Assembly (NCBI GenBank): GCA_947626935.1
Contig: CANQUD010000002.1
Location: forward strand, 17,587 to 81,586
From: an uncultured Clostridia bacterium
Lineage (GTDB): Bacteria > Bacillota > Clostridia > Christensenellales > Borkfalkiaceae
DNA: 64,000 bases
Reading direction: 5' to 3'
Part shown: positions 8,504 to 17,249 of the stretch, piece after piece
Position numbering within the stretch: the stretch's first letter is position 1
Layout: every line of letters begins with the position of its first letter
Made by a program: the position numbers and the translations under genes
The notes under the pieces: model-generated
Database searches by the model: none
What the model was told of the DNA's origin: nothing
The model's input: the letters and a program-made list of their open reading frames with translations, nothing else

Positions 8504-9070
8504 GTATGGTCCACGTTTGCGGGATGTGTTTTGACCTTTCTTCCCGTTTTTCTGTGGCTCGACGCCTATGTGGACGTACAAAAGAACAGAGCTTGGTTTT
8601 CCCTCTCCGCATACAGGCATCTGAAGTTGTTCGGCGGATACGGACAGCTCGACAGAGAGGGCATCGCCGTGCACATCTCAAAGAAGAAAGCCGTCTTCGT
8701 CCCGTACGACAAGATGGCGGACACAAGAAAGAAATTTGAGATCACAAAGGGCTTTCAGCTCTGGCGGTTCCGCCAGACCGTGGAAACGGGCGGGGCGGAG
8801 AGCGTTGCGGGGATCCTTGTCGCCGCGGCGCTTCAATCGGTCGGCGGTGGAGTCTTTGCCTATCTTCGGACAAGACATCCGTTTTTATCGTTGAAAAACG
8901 ATACGCTCCTCGGCGAAGAGGCGTGTTTGAAGATCTCATTTGAGACGGCGACCGTGTTCAACGGGTTCGTGATCGGCATGGCATTGGGGAAAAAAATATT
9001 GGAGGCAATTATAAATTGGATAAGAAAAAAAAGATCGACAGCATTCTCGAAAAGACGGCAGAACAGCTGA
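8489..9070 (+). CDS. YtfI-like (DUF2953-type) protein
   Basis: N-terminal TM plus conserved position between scpB and ytfJ; family assignment from synteny. Confidence 0.5.
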   Translation: MGEFFVWSTFAGCVLTFLPVFLWLDAYVDVQKNRAWFSLSAYRHLKLFGGYGQLDREGIAVHISKKKAVFVPYDKMADTRKKFEITKGFQLWRFRQTVETGGAESVAGILVAAALQSVGGGVFAYLRTRHPFLSLKNDTLLGEEACLKISFETATVFNGFVIGMALGKKILEAIINWIRKKRSTAFSKRRQNS

Positions 9071-9405
9071 CAAGCCTCATCGACGTCAATACGATCGTCG
9101 GGAAACCGATCCTGACGGCAAGCGGGGCACAGGTCATTCCGTTCACCAAGGTTACGATGGGGTATCTCTCGGGCGGTGGAGAATACGGAGAAGTCAAGGC
9201 AGTGAAGCTCGACGAGACCTATCCCTTTGCGGGGGGCGCGGGGACCGTCATCAACCTCAAACCGGCGGGTTTCCTCATCGATGACGGCGTCGAATGCCGT
9301 GTCGTCAAGCTCACGAACGACCCGATCGACGGACTCATCGAGAAAGCGGGCGAGATCGTCGGGAAGATCATCGAAAAGGTCGGGCAGGAGAATGAAAAAG
9401 TTTAA
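9016..9405 (+). CDS. ytfJ: YtfJ/GerW-family sporulation protein
   Basis: TSLIDVNTIVGKPILTASGAQVIPFTKVTMGYLSGGGEYG; TTG start with GGAGG SD. Confidence 0.88.
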   Translation: MDKKKKIDSILEKTAEQLTSLIDVNTIVGKPILTASGAQVIPFTKVTMGYLSGGGEYGEVKAVKLDETYPFAGGAGTVINLKPAGFLIDDGVECRVVKLTNDPIDGLIEKAGEIVGKIIEKVGQENEKV

Positions 9406-10393
9406 GATTTTGTCCTTCGTTCTCATGGCGACTGTTGTAGCTTCTCTGCTCTCTGTCAAAGATGAGATCACGCCACAGGCGGTCGGCGTCGCAAGAGGGG
9501 AGTGTGTCGTCGAAGTCTCTTCCCGCCGTATTCTTCACGAAAAGGACGCGTATTCGATGCTTCCGATGGCAAGCACGACGAAAGTTCTGACGGCAATTCT
9601 CATCCTCGACGACTGCGACATCGATGAAGCCGTCATCGTTCCGAAGGAAGCCGAGGGAGTGGAAGGATCCAGTGTCTACCTACGTGCGGGAGATACCTAT
9701 ACCGTCCGTGAGCTTCTCTATGGGCTGATGCTGCGTTCGGGGAATGACTGCGCCGTGACCCTTGCCCTGCATCACAGCGGAAGTATTGAGACCTTTTCGG
9801 AAAAAATGAATGAAAAAGCGGCGCTTCTCGGGGCGGAAAGGAGCTATTTCGTCAATCCGCACGGACTTCCCGACAGCCGTCATCACACGACTGCGCACGA
9901 CCTTGCCCTGATCTCTGCCTACGCAATGGAGAATGAGACCTTCCGCGAGATCGTCTCATGCAAGTACTTTGAGCCTCGCAACTGGCAGAACAAGAACAAG
10001 ATGCTCTTTCGCTACGACGGGGCGGTCGGCGTCAAGACGGGCTTCACGGCTGCCGCGGGAAGATGTCTCGTCACCTGCGCCGAACGAAACGGCATGACAC
10101 TCGTCTGCGTCGTCCTGAACTGTCTGCAGATGTACGAACGCTCCGCCGAGCTTCTCGACGAATGTTTTGAGGCGTATCAGATCTACCGTCTCTGCGACAG
10201 CTCCAAGCCGTGGGAGAACTTCGCCGTCCGATGCGACTTCGACTATCCGCTGAAGAAAATTGAACTGCGGTCTTTGCGCTTTTCGGACACATTAAAAGAC
10301 CCGCTGCCGACCGAAAAGGGGGAAGTTGCGGGTCAAATGAATATCTACCTTCAAAACAACTTGCTTTTTTCACAGAATTTGTATATCATATAG
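9392..10393 (+). CDS. D-alanyl-D-alanine carboxypeptidase (S11)
   Basis: MASTTKVLTA (SxxK), RSGNDC (SxN), VGVKTGFTAAAGRC (KTG). Confidence 0.9.
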   Translation: MKKFKILSFVLMATVVASLLSVKDEITPQAVGVARGECVVEVSSRRILHEKDAYSMLPMASTTKVLTAILILDDCDIDEAVIVPKEAEGVEGSSVYLRAGDTYTVRELLYGLMLRSGNDCAVTLALHHSGSIETFSEKMNEKAALLGAERSYFVNPHGLPDSRHHTTAHDLALISAYAMENETFREIVSCKYFEPRNWQNKNKMLFRYDGAVGVKTGFTAAAGRCLVTCAERNGMTLVCVVLNCLQMYERSAELLDECFEAYQIYRLCDSSKPWENFAVRCDFDYPLKKIELRSLRFSDTLKDPLPTEKGEVAGQMNIYLQNNLLFSQNLYII

Positions 10394-10430
10394 GAAGAAA
10401 GCAAGGAGCGCAGAGCATTCTGCAACACAA

Positions 10431-11144
10431 ATGCGGATCAATAAATTTCTTGCCGAACAGGGCGTCGCCTCGAGGAGAGGCGCCGACGGGATCATCGCCG
10501 AGGGAAGGGTGACGATCAACGGAAAAACGGCAAAGGCGGGGGACGATGTCTCTCCGTCCGACGAGGTCGCCCTCGACGGGAAGCTGCTTTCCCACAAAGT
10601 CAAGTTCGAATATTATCTTCTCAACAAACCGAAGGGCTTTGTCTGTACGGTGAGCGACGAAAAGACCGAGCGACCCAGAAAGACGGTCATGGACCTTCTG
10701 CCCGCGGGCGCGGGAAAGGTTTTCCCCGTCGGAAGGCTCGACTACAATACGGAAGGACTTTTGATCCTGACCAATGACGGGAGCCTTGCCTACCGTTTGA
10801 CGGCGCCGCAGAACGAGATCCCAAAGACCTATCTCGTGAAGGTCAACGGTTCCGTCACGTCCGCCCAGCTCAATCGGCTTCGGGAAGGTGTGGAGATCGA
10901 AAAGGGGATCGTCACGAAGAAGTGCCGCGTCAACGTCATCGAGACAGACAAGGCTTACACCAAGCTCCATGTCACGCTGACAGAGGGGAAGAACAGGGAG
11001 ATCCGCCGCATGTTTGAAGCCGTCGGAAAGCCCGTTGAATTTCTGAAGCGGATCAGACTCGGGGATCTGACACTGTCGGGTCTCGACCGCGGCGCATGCC
11101 GCAGTCTCTCCCCCGAAGAGGTATTCTATTTGAAAAATCTGTAA
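10431..11144 (+). CDS. rluB: 23S rRNA pseudouridine synthase RluB-like
   Basis: S4 domain MRINKFLAEQGVASRR, VGRLDYNTEGLLILTNDG, EGKNREIRRMF. Confidence 0.9.
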   Translation: MRINKFLAEQGVASRRGADGIIAEGRVTINGKTAKAGDDVSPSDEVALDGKLLSHKVKFEYYLLNKPKGFVCTVSDEKTERPRKTVMDLLPAGAGKVFPVGRLDYNTEGLLILTNDGSLAYRLTAPQNEIPKTYLVKVNGSVTSAQLNRLREGVEIEKGIVTKKCRVNVIETDKAYTKLHVTLTEGKNREIRRMFEAVGKPVEFLKRIRLGDLTLSGLDRGACRSLSPEEVFYLKNL

Positions 11145-11175
11145 AAAATGACTCGCCGCTCGGCGAGTCATTTTT
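11144..11175. terminator. bidirectional intrinsic terminator
   Basis: AAAAATGACTCGCCG-CT-CGGCGAGTCATTTTT between convergent genes. Confidence 0.9.
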
Positions 11176-11181
11176 AGAATG

Positions 11182-11776
11182 CTATTCAACGACAGGGCTA
11201 TAGGGTTGAAATCCGACCTTCAGGATATCCTCGAAATCGGATTCGATCTTGCCGTAGTTTTTCGGATATGCAAAATAAAAATATGTGGATTTCTCTGTGC
11301 CGTCCGAAAACCAAATCGTGATCGTTTCGCTCCCGCCGTCGTGGACAGTATATCTTGTCTCATACTCGTCTTGCCATGTATAAATGCCATCTGCAATGAT
11401 GGTTTCAAGCAAAGTTACGCCCTGCTGTTCGGTAAATTCTACGACAAGGGACGGGTGGTTGAAACGTTCTTTCAGCTTTTTTTCATAGCTCTCGGGCGTC
11501 TCGTCTTCGGGATATTCCCCGTATTCTTCCAGATAGTGCTCATAGCTCTGCCGAAATTTCTCAACCAGGCCTTCGATGTCGGCAACGCAGTCGTCCGTGA
11601 CGGTCCAAGCCGTAAAATCAAACGTGCGCGTATCGCGATAGGGGACGTCCGTCATTCCTTCCGTCGTTTCCACGACGATCCTGATGACCGTTTTTTTCGT
11701 CGAACTCGGTGGAGGGGGTACAAGCGGCGAGCAAGAGCGCAAAAAGGCAGAAGAACGGAACAAAAACTCTTTTCAT
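11182..11776 (-). pseudogene. lipoprotein gene with single-nucleotide frameshift
   Basis: ATG at 11776 with AAGGAG SD gives MKRVFVPFFCLFALLLAACTPSTEFDEK (lipobox LAAC); the rest of the protein is in another frame (ORF 11182-11763); the frames can be joined by a 1-nt change near the A7 tract 11692-11698. Confidence 0.7.
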
Positions 11777-11839
11777 TGCGGAACTCCTTATTGTTACAAC
11801 GATCTGAAGGAATGTTTTGTCCCGTTTCGTCCGAATTTT

Positions 11840-12448
11840 TTACCGAAAACTCCGCATGAGTCCGATCACTTTTCCCAAGATGCGGACGCTCTCCTGATTT
11901 TCGGGAATGATGTCCTCCATGGTGCTGTTTTCGGGGTGAAGCACGATCTTTCCGTCCCGCTTGTAGAAGCGCTTCACCGTCGCGCCGTCCATCGTACCGT
12001 CATCAAACATTGCAATGACGATCTCGCCGTTTTCGGCATTTTCCTGACGCTTGACGATGATCTTGTCGCCGTCATAGATGCCCGCGTCGATCATCGATTC
12101 CCCGTGCACGCGGAGAAGGAAGAGGTCGTCGCCCTTGAATTCCGCTTCGGGCAGGGAATAATAGCCCTCGTTATTTTCCACGGCAAGAATGGGCTGACCT
12201 GCATTTACGACGCCAAGGAGAGGCGCCCGAACGACGGAACTTCCGCGCACGACGACGGAACGGTTCTTCTTACTCGACTTGTCGAGATAGCCTTGATCGC
12301 GCAGGCGGTTGATATAATCGTACGCCGTCGCGGTCGATTTGATGTTCAAAGCGGCGCAAATGTCGCGGACAGAGGGGGGGAAGCCGTTATCGTCATTGTA
12401 TCGGCGGATATATTCAAAGACTTCCATCAATTTGTCGTGCTTGATCAT
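11840..12448 (-). CDS. lexA: LexA repressor
   Basis: wHTH (NGFPPSVRDICAALNIKSTATAYDYINRL), LGVVNAGQP cleavage site, HGESMIDAGIYDGD catalytic region. Confidence 0.95.
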   Translation of the reverse strand: MIKHDKLMEVFEYIRRYNDDNGFPPSVRDICAALNIKSTATAYDYINRLRDQGYLDKSSKKNRSVVVRGSSVVRAPLLGVVNAGQPILAVENNEGYYSLPEAEFKGDDLFLLRVHGESMIDAGIYDGDKIIVKRQENAENGEIVIAMFDDGTMDGATVKRFYKRDGKIVLHPENSTMEDIIPENQESVRILGKVIGLMRSFR

Positions 12449-12493
12449 CTTTCACCTCTCAAACCGATTATATCATAAATGAAAACAGAATGC

Positions 12494-12505
12494 AAACAAA
12501 TGTTC
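12494..12505. promoter_or_regulatory. LexA (SOS) box
   Basis: AAACAAATGTTC, one mismatch to GAAC-N4-GTTC, in the lexA / small-gene divergent region. Confidence 0.65.
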
Positions 12506-12525
12506 CATGTTTTCGGAAAATTTTG

Positions 12526-12554
12526 TTGCATTTTTTTCGTCGCCGTGTTATACT
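12526..12554 (+). promoter_or_regulatory. promoter of the small Cys-rich gene
   Basis: TTGCAT-N17-TATACT; ATG begins 6 nt after -10. Confidence 0.6.
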
Positions 12555-12560
12555 ATTTTT

Positions 12561-12746
12561 ATGGAAACAAAAATGTGTGTGCTGGACGATGAAAAGGAGT
12601 GCGACGGCTGCATGGAGTGCATGGTGTGCGACCTCGACCCGTCCAAGCCCTGTGACAACTGCGGAAAGTGCCTCGACATCAAAGACTACGCGACGATCAA
12701 GATCGACAAGATCATCATGGACCCGAATTACGGAAAAAAGGAGTGA
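12561..12746 (+). CDS. small Cys-rich (putative metal-binding) protein
   Basis: METKMCVLDDEKECDGCMECMVCDLDPSKPCDNCGKCLDIKD..., CxxC-rich; divergent from lexA. Confidence 0.72.
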   Translation: METKMCVLDDEKECDGCMECMVCDLDPSKPCDNCGKCLDIKDYATIKIDKIIMDPNYGKKE

Positions 12747-13932
12747 ATTTTTCGGCGTAGATCGACGGGATGACGACCTTGACCTCTGCGCCGCCGTCCG
12801 TATAGGTAACGTTTTGTTCTGTACAATAGGATCGTATGGCGCTGTATTGCGCCATTTTTTCGTATGGGATCGTCAATGTCGCCAATACGAAATTGTCTCT
12901 CAACTTCTCAAAGATGCGCCGTTTGAGTGTCTCAAGCCCTAAATCGTTCGCCGCGGAAATGCAGACCGCATCCTTGGGGAAGGCTTCCGTGCTTTCGACA
13001 AGGTCGCATTTGTTCATGACGACGAGATAGGGGGCGGAGAAACCCATTTCTTCCAGCGTAGAGAGGGTCGTCTGAAGCTGCATTTCGTAGGCTCCGCTCC
13101 CGTCGCAGACGATGAGCGCAAGGTCGCAGTTCATGGCGCTCTCGAGCGTCGATTTGAAGGCTTCGATGAGATGATGGGGGAGACTCTGCAAAAAACCGAC
13201 GGTATCGACGAGCAAAAAGGGGACACTTTCGATCTCGAATCCCCTTGCCGTGGGATCGAGTGTCGCAAAGAGAGCGTTCTTGACGAACACATCGGCGCCC
13301 GTCAGATGGTTCAAGAGGGTAGACTTTCCCGTATTCGTATAACCGACGAGCGCGATCGTCATGACACGGTCCTTTTTTCTGCGCTCGACCTGCATCGCAC
13401 GGCGTTTTTCCGTCTCCTTGAGCTTCTCTTCGAGGGAACGGATGCGGTTCCTGATGTGCCGTCTGTCCGTTTCGAGCTTTGTTTCCCCGGGACCGCGCGT
13501 CCCGATCCCGCCTCCCAGTCTTGAAAGCGCTTCGCCCTTGCCTTTGAGGCGGGGATACAGATACTTGAGCTGGGCAAGTTCGACCTGGATCTTTCCCTCG
13601 CTGCTCTCGGCGCGGAGAGCAAAGATGTCGAGGATGAGCGTCGTTCTGTCGATGACTTTCCTGTCGTCGAGCGCCTTTGAAATGTTGAGCGTTTGGGAAG
13701 GGGAGAGTTCCCCGTTGAAGAGCACGGTGACGTCCAAGCCATCGAGCCTTTCTTTGAGTTCCGCAAGCTTTCCTTCGCCGATATAGGTGGCGGGATTGAT
13801 CTCCCGTATGGTCTGATAGATCGTCCCCGCGTATTCCGCGCCCGCGCTCTCGATCAACGAGACGATCTCCTCGTGAAGGACCTTTGTTCTGTCGTCCTCG
13901 ACGGGTTGAATGACATAGATGGTTTCGCTCAA
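12715..13932 (-). CDS. hflX: GTPase HflX
   Basis: GIGTRGPGETKLETDRRHIRNRI, GYTNTGKSTLLN, DTVGFLQSLPHHLIEAFKSTLES. Confidence 0.95.
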   Translation of the reverse strand: MSETIYVIQPVEDDRTKVLHEEIVSLIESAGAEYAGTIYQTIREINPATYIGEGKLAELKERLDGLDVTVLFNGELSPSQTLNISKALDDRKVIDRTTLILDIFALRAESSEGKIQVELAQLKYLYPRLKGKGEALSRLGGGIGTRGPGETKLETDRRHIRNRIRSLEEKLKETEKRRAMQVERRKKDRVMTIALVGYTNTGKSTLLNHLTGADVFVKNALFATLDPTARGFEIESVPFLLVDTVGFLQSLPHHLIEAFKSTLESAMNCDLALIVCDGSGAYEMQLQTTLSTLEEMGFSAPYLVVMNKCDLVESTEAFPKDAVCISAANDLGLETLKRRIFEKLRDNFVLATLTIPYEKMAQYSAIRSYCTEQNVTYTDGGAEVKVVIPSIYAEKFTPFFRNSGP

Positions 13933-14996
13933 TCGTCATCCTCCTCTGAGCGGTGCAGCTTGACCTTTCCCGCGACGGAACGGCGGTTGTCCTCGGTGAT
14001 CGCAGCATAGTGCTTCCGCGTCGTATTGACGTCCTTGTGCCCGAGAACGTCCGCTACGATATAGATATCCCTTGTTTCATGGTAGAGCGCCGTACCGTAG
14101 GTGGAACGGAGCTTATGGGGGGTGATCTTCTTGAGCGGCGTCACGATCTTGGCATATTTTTTTACGAGATTTTCGACTGCACGGACGGTGATCCGCTTGT
14201 ATTGCATGGAAAGAAAGAGGGGAGCGGGGGATTCTTTCGGGATCTTCGGGTCTCCTTTTTTCTGTTCCATATACGCCGCAAGCGCATCGGCAACTTCGTC
14301 CGAGAAGTACAAAATTGCCTGATTTCCGCCTTTCCGCGTGACGATAAAGGAATTGTTGTCAAAATTGATGCTCTCGTTGTTGAGTCCGACAAGCTCGGAA
14401 ATACGGATGCCCGTACCCAAAAAGAGGGTCAGAATGGCAGTATCGCGGACCATCGTTCTGTCGTGATAGGCGATCGCATGGTGGGAAAGCCCGTTTCCGA
14501 ACTCTGCAGTATTCAACATCTCATCGATCTCATTGTCGTCGAGGCGGATGATCTCCTTGTCATGAAGTTTGGGAGTGGGGACCTTCGCCGTATTGTTGAC
14601 GCCGATGAGACCTTTGTTGAAGAAATATTTGAAGAGGGAACGGACGGTCGAAAGCTTGCGGGCTTTGGCGCGTTCGTCACAGGAGAGACTCTTGTCTCCG
14701 AATGTATAATGGGAGAGGTAGGAAAGAAAGATCTCGATGTCGGTATCCGTGACCTGTTCGAGATCTTCAAGCGTAATTTCCTTGGGAGCTTTGCTCTTGA
14801 ATCTGCGCTTGGAGAGAAAATCGTAAAAGATCCTGAGGTCGTAGGCGTAATTGAGGCGGGTGAGGGTGCTGGTGCGTGTCTCAACGCCGCGGAAAAAATC
14901 CTCGCAGTAATCGGGAAGCTCCTCAAGAAGGGCATCGATCCGCTCGAGGTTATGAAGATTTCGCTCTTGATAGTAGTTGACGCTCTTTTTTGCCAT
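13929..14996 (-). CDS. tyrosine recombinase (XerC/D-like)
   Basis: GTGIRISELVGLN, PHKLRSTYGTALY, DVLGHKDVNTTRKHYA (R-H-R-Y type). Confidence 0.88.
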   Translation of the reverse strand: MAKKSVNYYQERNLHNLERIDALLEELPDYCEDFFRGVETRTSTLTRLNYAYDLRIFYDFLSKRRFKSKAPKEITLEDLEQVTDTDIEIFLSYLSHYTFGDKSLSCDERAKARKLSTVRSLFKYFFNKGLIGVNNTAKVPTPKLHDKEIIRLDDNEIDEMLNTAEFGNGLSHHAIAYHDRTMVRDTAILTLFLGTGIRISELVGLNNESINFDNNSFIVTRKGGNQAILYFSDEVADALAAYMEQKKGDPKIPKESPAPLFLSMQYKRITVRAVENLVKKYAKIVTPLKKITPHKLRSTYGTALYHETRDIYIVADVLGHKDVNTTRKHYAAITEDNRRSVAGKVKLHRSEEDDD

Positions 14997-15381
14997 GTCA
15001 GAATTATACCTCAAAGGGTGGGAAATGTCAACGGAATGCGGTGGGTGACACACAGGGAACTATTCGCAAAACACCGATTTTACGAATAGTAAGAGGGCGG
15101 AAATTGGGAATTTAGCCTAAAATTACGGACTTCATCCGTATTTTTCGGAATTTTCGGATAAAATGTTCATTTGAATATGTACAGGAAATTTTGAGAAAAT
15201 TCCTAAAATTTTGTCCGAACGTTTTATGGAATTTTTCCGAAAACTCGGTACGATCCTTTCGGAAAAATGTATTTCTATCCCAAAAATGTCTGCACAATGA
15301 CATGATCCCGAAGCGTTTTTTCGGCAATTTTTCCCCGAAAATCACCGTTTTGCCTCTGAAATTCCCTCTGAAAAGTCCTTA

Positions 15382-15421
15382 ATACTATGTCAGACATAGT
15401 TATTATGTCAGACATAGTATT
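15382..15421. repeat. dispersed palindromic element, copies 2a/2b (tandem)
   Basis: ATACTATGTCAGACATAGTTATTATGTCAGACATAGTATT; forms a near-perfect 18-bp stem. Confidence 0.8.
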
Positions 15422-17240
15422 GGGTCAAGATCCCGTAAGAACAGGCTGAAATGGAGATCTTGCCGTCAAAAATCTTTTCGGAGAGCAGTTCTTTCCATTC
15501 TCCCGCAAATTTGAGATTGTATTCGCACGAACTGCGGTTCACATAGACGACCACGCTTTTTTGACCGATCTTTCTTTGATAGACAATGCAGCCTGTATCT
15601 GCGAAAATTTCCCGATAGCTCCCCTCTGCAAAAATTTCTCTCAATGTTCCCGTACGGAGCTTGCCGAGTTTTTGGTAGAATCCGTGCAGTTCGCCGTCGA
15701 TATTGTCCCAAGGGAAACATCTGCGGCAGAACGGGTCCTGATATCCTTCCATACCCGCTTCGTCGCCGTAAAAGACGCACGGGACTCCCGGCAAAGTAAA
15801 CTGCAAAACGGCAGCCATCTTCAAAAGTTCCTTGGCTTTTTCGCGCTCTTCGTTGCTCATCCGAAGGACCGCCATTTTCTCTTTATCGTCGCATTCCTCG
15901 CCGCCGAACACCGTCAGAATTCTCGGGGTATCGTGGGAGCCGAGGATGTTCATGAGACAATCGAGCGTCTGTTTCGGATAATTGTCGAGGAGCATGGCGA
16001 TCGTCTCGCGCAGGAGATAGGTCATTCCCGTCCGTACAAAGTTGATGATGCCGTCCTTCAGAGGATAATTCATCACGCTGTCAAGCTCATATCCCTGCAA
16101 ATATTCCCGTCTGACGTCGTAGGAGATCTTGTTGGAAGCGTCCTCCCAAACTTCTCCGATCAAAATTGCATCGGGATCTTCGCTCTTGACGGTCTCCCGC
16201 AGCTTTTTCAGGAAGAAGTCGGGCAATTCATCGGCAACATCGAGCCGATATCCGCCGATCCCGTGACGGAGCCAATGTTTGAGAACGCCGTTTTCGCCCA
16301 TGATATACTCTTGATAGGAAGGTGATGCCTCGTTGACCTCGGGCAAGATCAGGATCCCCCACCAACATTCATAGAGCATGGGAAACTCTTTGAACGTATA
16401 CCAATCGGCATAGGGAGACTCTTTGGACTGGTAGGCGCCGAGCGTGGGATATTTCCCATATTTGTTGAAATACTTGCTGTCGTCGCCCGTGTGATTGAAA
16501 ACACCGTCCAAAATGATGCGGATCCCGTCATTTTCGGCTTCTTTGACGAGGCGGTCGAACTCTTCTTCCGTCCCGAGCAGGGGATCGATCTTCATGTAAT
16601 CGCCCGTGTCATAGCGATGATTGGAGAATGCCTCAAAGATCGGATTGAAATAGATGACCGTGACGCCGAGGTCTTTGAGGTACTTAAGTTTTTCTCTGAC
16701 GCCGTTCAAATTCCCGCCGAAAAAGTCATTGTTGAGGATCTTTCCCATCTCATTCGGGCGGAAGGACGGCATTCCGCCCCAGTCGGTGCGGAGATATCTC
16801 CCTTCGGCAAGCGGATGATCTCCTTCGCCCTTGAAAAATCTGTCGGGAAAGATCTGGTACATCACGCCGCCCTTGAACCAATCGGGCGTCGTGTAATCTT
16901 CGTCAAAGACGGTGATCTGCCAATCATTTTTGCCGTCGAATGCGCCTCTGCGCAGTTTTCCGCACATGAACCGTGCGCCGTCCAGTTCAAAATGATAAAA
17001 ATACAGTCCCGTCGCGTGAAAGCAAAGGCGGAGCGAGAAACAATTTTCTTCCCGTTCCATGGGGAAAAACTTTGCTTCTTCGCCGTTTTTCCATAAAACC
17101 AGCGTACAAGTTTGAGCGGAGAATGAAAATTCTCCGCCTTCACGATTCGTATAGAGATGAAGCGAAAGCTCGCTGCTGCGCGGGATCGCCCCGAGAACGC
17201 TCTTGCAAGCGCTGTCAAGTGGATCGTAGTAGAAACTCAT
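15408..17240 (-). CDS. GH13 alpha-amylase / neopullulanase-type glycosidase
   Basis: YQIFPDRF, DGVFNHTG, GYRLDVADELPD, GEVWED, LGSHDTPR motifs. Confidence 0.92.
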   Translation of the reverse strand: MSFYYDPLDSACKSVLGAIPRSSELSLHLYTNREGGEFSFSAQTCTLVLWKNGEEAKFFPMEREENCFSLRLCFHATGLYFYHFELDGARFMCGKLRRGAFDGKNDWQITVFDEDYTTPDWFKGGVMYQIFPDRFFKGEGDHPLAEGRYLRTDWGGMPSFRPNEMGKILNNDFFGGNLNGVREKLKYLKDLGVTVIYFNPIFEAFSNHRYDTGDYMKIDPLLGTEEEFDRLVKEAENDGIRIILDGVFNHTGDDSKYFNKYGKYPTLGAYQSKESPYADWYTFKEFPMLYECWWGILILPEVNEASPSYQEYIMGENGVLKHWLRHGIGGYRLDVADELPDFFLKKLRETVKSEDPDAILIGEVWEDASNKISYDVRREYLQGYELDSVMNYPLKDGIINFVRTGMTYLLRETIAMLLDNYPKQTLDCLMNILGSHDTPRILTVFGGEECDDKEKMAVLRMSNEEREKAKELLKMAAVLQFTLPGVPCVFYGDEAGMEGYQDPFCRRCFPWDNIDGELHGFYQKLGKLRTGTLREIFAEGSYREIFADTGCIVYQRKIGQKSVVVYVNRSSCEYNLKFAGEWKELLSEKIFDGKISISACSYGILTQYYV

Positions 17241-17249
17241 TGCTGTGGA

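Noticed and set aside
13929-14996. Xer-like recombinase as evidence for a mobile element
   Set aside because: No att-like direct repeats, phage or transfer genes nearby; 4-bp overlap with hflX suggests a stable chromosomal context.
15382-15421. Tandem palindromes considered as a CRISPR array or dif site
   Set aside because: Only two units with no spacers; sequence does not resemble a dif site I recognise.
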